A DNA stretch of 64,000 bases, from positions 81,078,001 to 81,142,000 of the forward strand of contig CM075669.1 of NCBI GenBank assembly GCA_037962975.1, in the 5' to 3' direction. Shown here piece by piece: positions 58,092-64,000 of this stretch; position 1 is the first letter of the stretch; each line of letters begins with the position of its first letter. Under the pieces are notes generated by a model that ran no database searches, was not told where the DNA came from, and was given only the letters and a program-made list of their open reading frames with translations. A program made the translations under genes and the position numbers. This stretch comes from Clitoria ternatea (lineage: Eukaryota; Streptophyta; Magnoliopsida; Fabales; Fabaceae).

Positions 58092-58873
58092 TGAACTGGT
58101 CTGAACCGGGGTCTATGATCCAGTGTAGGACCAGCCACAAAAGTATATATATTTTAGTGTTTATACACCGATACAGTGGGTATCCGGTATTGTAATCCGG
58201 CCTCTCAGTGGGAGAAACTGGTCTCGTTGTCCTGGAGATCCTTCACACCAGAGTTTCGCGTTGGAGTGGGCGAAAGGTGGTGTCACCTGCGAAGAATCTC
58301 CAATGCTCAAGTTAGAAGAGTGTATATGAACTCAATGAATACTCAAGCAATGCAATAGTAAGATGTGAGATAGAACAACGTAACCTTGCATGAGTATTTG
58401 AATGTGCTATTTATAGTTGGACGTGGAAAATGAATCGTTGGATGCAGGTGGGCCCATAGGTTCTGATACAGTGTATAGAGTGTCAATCATAGTGGCTCAG
58501 TATTCAGAGAGTGACAGTGGGTAGGTCAATTGCTAGTGTACGATTCTAACACAGGGATGGAGGATAATCACCTTTTCCATACGTCACGCCTGTGATCGTA
58601 CCTACTCCTTTCTGCAAGTGATATTGACACATTCCGCTGTGCAGAGTATCCATACTTGATAAGTTATAACCCCTCTTATCTCATTGTGACACTGAGGTAA
58701 ACGGTTATACATGACGGGGAAGTGAGGGCGGATAACCGATGAGGTGAGAACGGATAAAGTATCCGACGAGAGCGGATATCCGGTGTGAAGGTACTGCCCT
58801 ATGATACCGGTTGCCTCTCTGGAACAGTCATGCTGACGTCACAACTTGAAGAGTCGGTATCCAGACCGGATCA
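58092..58873 (-). mobile_element. 3' LTR of a minus-oriented Tat-like Ty3/gypsy element
   Basis: The plus strand starts TGAACTGGTC and ends GACCGGATCA; 782 bp, homologous to the solo LTR at 53432. A minus-strand TATA box CTATAAATAG at 58416-58407 and a purine tract just outside the right edge give minus orientation, with the element interior extending to the right. The flanks (AGTGT at 58087-58091, TTTGT on the right) do not match, as expected if this is one LTR of a longer element. Confidence 0.65.
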
Positions 58874-58886
58874 TTTGTCCCCTAGC
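58874..58886 (-). other. Polypurine tract of the Tat-like element
   Basis: The minus strand reads GCTAGGGGACAAA directly before the LTR start TGATCCGGTC, which marks this LTR as the 3' LTR. Confidence 0.55.
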
Positions 58887-59402
58887 TTGTATGAGGGACT
58901 GTTAAGTTGCTCATATAAGCTACATAGTCTTCAAAAAGTCCGGATGCCGGTAAGGTACTCTGAGGATGCTTATTTAGAACTCTTGTCAACTGTGATCCGG
59001 TGTTCTGCCAGTGTATCTGTTCTACAGATTACGTATCTACCCTCTTGATGCCCTTACAACGGATTCGGACAAAGATTTACAGCGAGTGTAATCCCAAGAG
59101 TTTTTGGAAGTCGTAACTCTTGGTATTCGAATAGTTGTTGGGGTGCATTTAATGCGTCTGAAATGATTGGACAATTAATGCCCTTTTAAAACATGAGCCA
59201 TCATTGCCCAAAAAATAACCGTCGGTTGGGCTTATTGGGCCTGGACTTTGGCTTCCGTGGGCCCGTTTCGGTTGAAACTTTTCATGAAGCATCACCCTTT
59301 CGCGCCTTGGACCATGAAGCGACGGAGTCGTTCAAATAAAAAAAGTTACGTTTTGGGGCATAAGACATGACTTTTGGTTGATCACTATGCCCCTTCGTTA
59401 CC

Positions 59403-59409
59403 TATAAAA
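59403..59409 (+). promoter_or_regulatory. Candidate plus-strand TATA box for the antisense ORF
   Basis: TATAAAA in ACCTATAAAAGGGTAAC, about 190 bp upstream of ATG 59591 and followed by a CT-rich leader (59430-59530). Confidence 0.5.
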
Positions 59410-59590
59410 GGGTAACTTAGCAAGTTTCGGAACTTACTTTCACCTTCAAGCTTAGTGAACCTCTGCTGAAATTTTGAAGATTCTGTTGTTGTTCTTTCCT
59501 TTCGCGAAGTTCTTCTTTCCATTATCCCTTCTTTAGGTAACCTCCTTATGTCTTACCTTTATATTATTTTCGGTTGCTTCAACTTCAACC

Positions 59591-60415
59591 ATGCGCCCTA
59601 GGCCAAGCAGCGCTGGTACCTCGAACAGGGGGAATTTGAGTTCACGTGCCCCCTCTAGCCACCATGGTGGGAGGATTCCTATGAATCTTCCTGTGGCTGG
59701 GCCTCGTCACTCGGAGAGGGTTGAAACTTCTTCCTCGTGAGCGCCAGTGGTTAGGCGCCGCACTGAGGGTTCCTTTGACTCAAGGGCTACCAGTCGCTCT
59801 GACAGCGGGTCAAATGTTGAAGGTTACCTCTTTGACGACGTTGCCTTTTATCACAGTACAGAGACATTTCAACACGCATCAAACATGATGGAGATTCCTG
59901 GGTTTGGCAAGACATTGATCCTGAGGACTGCAGAAGGGTGTGTCAACGTTGTGGCACACCGGCTGAACTGGGAAATGTTGAATAAGGAAAAATTGTATTG
60001 CTGGGTCGAAGAGGAATTCTTGGACATTCCTTCGCATCACGTAAGAGAGGACGAAAATCCTGTTAAGCTTCGATGCAAAGTCTACTCCCAAAAGATGTAC
60101 AAGGACCGTTTTTTCATCCTTGCACCCCAGCCTATGGAGCGAGTCTGCCACCGAGTCCCAGATGAGAGGTCAGTTTACATGTACGACTTCATCTTCCAGA
60201 ACTTGGGGGTCTGTTTTCCTATAACGGAATTTCAAATGGTCGTCCTCCACTTCCTCGACTGTGCCCCTACACAACTGCACCCCAATGGCTGGGGCCTGGT
60301 GCGTGCTCTCGAAATCCTTGGGGAGCATTTTAACTTCACAGCCACTGTGGCGAAACTTTTCTACTACTGCCAAGTGGTCCGCCGTGCCAACAAGAAGGGC
60401 GGCCTTGTCATCTAG
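59591..60415 (+). pseudogene. Antisense ORF of the Tat-like element (Transposase_28, 'gypsy-type transposon' family)
   Basis: ATG at 59591 starts MRPRPSSAGTS. A TGA at 59738-59740 interrupts the frame, which then stays open for 224 codons to TAG 60413-60415. After that a +1 frame continues the similarity (SRKFHYLEPPRAIW, to about 60453, followed by a GGTAAAG/GTATGT donor-like site). The core FPITEFQMVVLHFLDCAPTQ and LHPNGWGLVRALEIL matches the plant family PF04195 (Transposase_28). The domain's function is unknown to me. It lies between the polypurine tract and where pol would be, on the strand opposite to the LTR. This is the known layout of antisense additional ORFs in Tat/Retand-type elements. 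The rest of the element is cut off near 60.5 kb. Confidence 0.7.
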
Positions 60416-60519
60416 GAAGTTCCATTACTTGGAGCCTCCTCGTGCTATTTGGTAAAGGTATGTGTGTGTTATTCGAGTCTTCTATTTCTTTGGTGCCGAG
60501 GGCTCGTGCCCGGGCTTGT

Positions 60520-61129
60520 CTTAAACAATACCGAGTGATCCTTCCGGGTGGAAGATTTCCGAGTGAGATTTTATGCTGCCTTTAACTCTTTAGGGATGAG
60601 GGATTTAGTCCGCTTTGATAATGGACGTGCTTGTAGATTGCTTGCAAAGTCATGTGGTCAATAGTAATGGCCAATAATAATCATAATAAGTGGTTGTCCT
60701 ATAATCTGAGTCCTCATTCGGGTGGGAATTTTTCTGAGTGAAATGTCTCCGAGTGCGACACTTCCGAGTGGGATGACACTGAGTGAGACATTTTCGACCC
60801 CCACGTGGTATGGCACTGAGCGAAGCATTTTCGATCCCCGCATGGTATGGCATCGAGTGAAGCATTTCCGATCCCCGCGTGGTATGGCACTGACCGAAGC
60901 ATTTTCGATCCTCGCGTGGTATGGCACCGAGCGAAGCATTTCCGATCTCCGCGTGGTATGGCACCGAGCGAAGCATTTCCGAGTGGGTTATTTCCGAGGG
61001 AAGTACTTCTGACAGAGAAAAGCTTTGACCTCGAATGAATACGTTTTGGGTAGAGATATTCCCGAGTGAATAATTCCTGAATGTGACTTCGAAGTGAGAT
61101 ATTTCCGAGTGAAGAATTCTCGGGGAAAG
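60520..61129. repeat. TTCCGAGTGA-motif array
   Basis: Many copies of (A/T)TTTCCGAGTGAAG-like words occur over about 600 bp, for example near 60567, 60760, 60980, 61050 and 61103. The minus-strand frames across it are repeat artefacts. It contains the 37-bp tandem block at 60789-60973. Confidence 0.6.
60789..60973. repeat. Five tandem 37-bp repeats
   Basis: Units start at 60789, 60826, 60863, 60900 and 60937 with no length variation. Each begins CATTTYCGA and contains GTGGTATGGCA. A partial sixth unit begins at 60974. Confidence 0.9.
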
Positions 61130-61570
61130 TGTCGCGACCTGGATCGCGACGGCGCGGCCGACCCTTCGAAAAGGATGAAACAAATGAAAACAAATAGGGA
61201 GTTGCCACCAACGTTTTTATCCATAGGAAAAGCATTGGGAAAAAACTAATTTCAGTAAAGCACTGGTTTAAGAAATGAGATTCAAGTTCGGGAGTCGGTT
61301 ACGAGTAGGGAAGGTATTAGCACCCTACATCGCCTGTCAAAAACAGTACCAAGATTGAAAATGCACAACATAAATAGCCTTACAAAAGATGTTATGTTTC
61401 TTCCCCTTTATTGTTGTACTTTGTGTAAAAAAACGGAAGGAACAAACTGAACAACATGGAGTGTAGGTCAACAGGACGTTGCGTCCAAATTAACCTTGGC
61501 TTTGGTATGAAACAGGGAAAGAGAAGGATGCTAACAAGACATCGCGTCTAAATTAGTCATCCTTTAATCA

Positions 61571-61860
61571 AAATACAGAATTAGAAACGGGAAGGGGATA
61601 AACGGGACGTCTCGTCACAAGTATCCCGTTCCTTGTGAATCGTGGTGATGATCTACCAAAAAAAGGGGAAAATCAACAAGACGTCTCATCTAAATTGATT
61701 TTCATGGAATTTAATCAAGATACAGGGTTGGAAACGGGAAGGGGATAAACGGGATGTCTCGTCTCAAGTATCCCGTTCCTTATGAATCATGGTGATGGTC
61801 TACCGAGAATAGGGGAAAATCAACAAGACGTCACGTCTAAATTGATTTTTATGGAAGTGA
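61571..61860 (+). repeat. Two direct 147-bp repeats with ACGTCTCGTC motifs
   Basis: GAAACGGGAAGGGGATAAAC begins at 61584 and again at 61731, with similar sequence following in both. A more diverged third copy precedes them at about 61465-61570. Confidence 0.8.
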
Positions 61861-62175
61861 TAAAAAAGGCAGTTACAAAGGAAACATAAAGAAAATAAAA
61901 TAGAAATAAAATGGAAAGATGGAGAATTAATTCAATTAACAGAAATTAATAATAATTGAAAAGGAAATGGATCCATCGAATAACAATTAATTTGACATAA
62001 AATAAATAATACAAGTATTGAAAATGAGGAGCAGATCCTGGTGGGGGACTAATCCAATCTATAGAAATTAATTGCTAATTGAAAAGGGAACGGTCACATC
62101 GAACAACAATTAATTTGGCAGGAAAATAAATAAATACAAGCGTTGAAAATGAGGAATAGATGATGACCGGTATGA

Positions 62176-62290
62176 CGAGAGAGAGAGAGAGAGAGAGAGC
62201 TGGGCGCCAGTATTGGAGAGAGAGAGGGGGCTGAGCGTTGGTGTTGGAGAGAGGGGCACCGGTGTTGGAGAGAGGGGCGCCGGTGTTGGA
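62176..62290 (+). repeat. (GA)n microsatellite and ~21-bp GC-rich tandem repeats
   Basis: GAGAGAGA... at 62176-62199, then about four units like GGGCGCCGGTGTTGGAGAGAG. Confidence 0.85.
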
Positions 62291-62859
62291 GCAGCTGTTG
62301 AATTATGGATCTGGTGTATGGCTTTGTTGAACGGACTGAGTAAAGGAAATAAAGGTAGAGTTTTTACCCAAAGAAAGCTTCCGACCCACCTTTTCTTCTT
62401 CAGTTGGGGTATTTATAGAAATCCCATGTGTGTACTGATTGCTTGAATAGCCCAGAGATAGCCTGGCTACCAATGATTTTATGGGGAACAGCAGCTGATG
62501 AATAACTTATTATTTTGATTTTTGTTTGCTATCAGCCGCCCCACAAGATTAGTGAATCAACTTGGATGGTGCGTTGGAGAAACATCCTGGACATTGACAA
62601 TCATGGAGAACGGCGGCTAGTGGGAATTCTTTATTATTTCTTCTTTTGTCTTGTTGCCGGCCGCCCCCCCCCCCATAATTCAAGGATCCACTTGGACAGT
62701 GGGAATCCAAGTCAGCACGGGCAAACAATGGAAATATGGAACCGACGTTCTCCTTATGACTCGGATTAGTGCCTCAGCCGGTATCCATCCTCAGTGGGAA
62801 GTAGTTCGAGCGGAAAAGGTGCTCTCATATATAAAAGACCGAGTGAAAGCTTGAATTCA

Positions 62860-63992
62860 CAGATCTGATCCGACCTCTGACACTCGGCGTGAAGGCCTGA
62901 ATTCACAGATTATTGACTCGGAAATTGCTTTCCGAGAAGCATTCATCAGGACCTCTGTCCATTCGGAATTGCTTCACTCGGTGTTGCTTTGTCCGGATGT
63001 ATCACTGTTTGAAGCATTCATTCGGAACTGCTTCAATCGGAGGGGTTCTGCTCGGAACTTCACTGTTTGAAGCATTCATTTGGAATTGCTTCAATCGGAG
63101 GGGTTTTGCTCGGAAGTGCTTTTGCTTGAAGCATTCAACCGGAATTCCTTCATTGCTTGAAACATTCATTCGGAATTATTTCAAAAGTGACTCACTCGGA
63201 GATCATTTGCTCGGAGGTGCTTTTGCTTGAAGCACTCGTTCACCCCCTCTGCTTGACCCACTTAAGAACATCTCATTCGGAAGTAAGCTCCACCCGGAAG
63301 CACATCACTGGAATTGAACCACTCGGAGAAGCCTTGCTCGGATATATGGCTTGGGAGTAATTCAGTCGGACACATTCATCAAGCTTGCCTTTCACTCAGA
63401 ATTGTTTTAATTGTGCATCAACCCATTCAGACGTATTCACTCAGAAGTCTGACTTGCTTTTCACTCGGAATGGACTCAATCGTCAATCAACCCATTCGGA
63501 TATATTTGCTCGGGAATCGGCCTTGCTTTTCAATCAGAACAGCTTCAATTGTCAATCAACCCTTCGGATGTATTCACTCGGGAATTCTTTCCTCTAATGT
63601 CCCAGCCCGAGAGGTATTCCTTTGAAACCAGCCTTTCATTGTCCAGAACCATTTCTCTCAGAATTGTACCACTCAGAAATTATGGATCTTAGAAGAGTCG
63701 GCCCAAAGTATTCATTCGGAATCGGATCGCCCAGGAAGGAAGAATGAATGAGACATTCCAAGTCAGGAACTCCAAGGAAGAAAGAGTCGGCCCAAAGTAT
63801 TCATTCCAAGACATTCCAAGACTGACTGAGACATTCCAAGTCAGGAACTCCCAGGAAGGAAGAGTCGGCCTAAAGTATTCATTCCAAGACATTCCAAGAC
63901 TGACTGAGACATTCTAAGTCAGGAACTCCCAGGAATTGTCCACTCTAAAATCTCATTCGTAATCAGAATTTCTTCGCTCGGAAATACTTCAA
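62860..63992. repeat. TCACTCGGAA-motif array (inverse orientation to the 60.5-61.1 kb array)
   Basis: About 1.1 kb rich in words such as TTCACTCGGAA, CATTCGGAATT and GCTTGAAGCATTCA. These are the reverse complement of the TTCCGAGTGA words on the left. Apparent plus-strand frames are repeat artefacts. It continues beyond the window. Confidence 0.6.
63690..63940. repeat. ~78-bp tandem repeats (about three copies)
   Basis: The word GTCGGCC(C/T)AAAGTATTCATTC recurs at 63697, 63786 and 63864 (spacings 89 and 78), with GACATTCCAAGTCAGGAACTC in each unit. Confidence 0.85.
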
Positions 63993-64000
63993 TCAGGAAC

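Larger units (their letters stand above)
61130..62850 (+). other. LTR-like sequence starting with a GTCGCGA hairpin, containing internal repeats
   Basis: TGTCGCGACC at 61130 begins with a perfect hairpin (GTCGCGA-CCTGGA-TCGCGAC, 61131-61150). It continues with GGGAGTTGCCACCAACG and AGGGAAGGTATTAGCACCC, which I recognise from plant gypsy-type LTRs. It is non-coding. No matching end or duplication was found, so it may be a truncated LTR. It includes a 147-bp repeat pair, a (GA)n tract and short GC-rich repeats. Confidence 0.45.

Noticed and set aside
60650..61235. Several overlapping minus-strand ORFs with repeated 'CHT/IPRGDRKCF' peptides
   Set aside because: They are translations of the 37-bp tandem repeats and surrounding array.
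62913..63625. Overlapping plus-strand ORFs at the right end
   Set aside because: Peptides repeat with the TCACTCGGAA word; no domain is recognisable.

Overview
The window is a block of nested plant transposable elements from a large, repeat-rich nuclear genome. Every recognisable coding region is a plant transposon protein: a CACTA transposase, Athila and chromovirus Ty3/gypsy polyproteins, Sirevirus and other Ty1/copia pol, and a Tat-type antisense ORF. The families point to a eudicot; a legume is possible but unproven. I see no complete host gene. The only host-like coding trace is one exon of an RPA1-like (DUF223) protein at 42874-43023 on the minus strand.

Layout. Positions 1-12898 are one end of a CACTA transposon on the minus strand. 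Its TNP2 transposase gene is split by a near-pristine Athila-type Ty3/gypsy element (741-10431), which has two 1551-bp LTRs, an open 1737-codon gag-pol and a perfect 5-bp target duplication. From 13825 to about 16.1 kb lies a decayed second CACTA element. From 16.2 to 19.6 kb are remnants of a copia LTR and a chromovirus pol. A 6.45-kb solo LTR with perfect target duplications fills 20890-27341. A 1.7-kb non-autonomous element of PIF/Harbinger type (28537-30263) sits in more gypsy LTR debris, which runs to about 39 kb. A rotted copia pol (40055-42827) abuts the RPA1-like exon.

Positions 43524-53385 are a complete Sirevirus-type Ty1/copia element with 1.4-kb LTRs, gag, pol, an additional third ORF and three polypurine tracts. 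It is inactivated by a few in-frame stops. To its right are a 644-bp solo LTR (53432-54075) and a gypsy LTR (from 55754). The latter is interrupted by the 3' end of a minus-oriented Tat-like element that carries a plus-strand (antisense) ORF of the Transposase_28 type. The last 3.5 kb are satellite-like arrays around another LTR-like sequence.

Functional reading. The Athila element is the only one that looks potentially autonomous. The most interesting structure is in the Sirevirus. Pairs of a short palindrome (AATCGATTA), spaced 21-23 bp or two helical turns, form one array upstream of the LTR TATA box. A second, independent array lies upstream of a TATA box in front of the third ORF. This suggests that the additional ORF has its own internal promoter, wired like the LTR promoter. 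The same spacing occurs in unrelated LTR debris at 37.1-38.8 kb. All family assignments rest on motif recognition by eye; no database search was possible.
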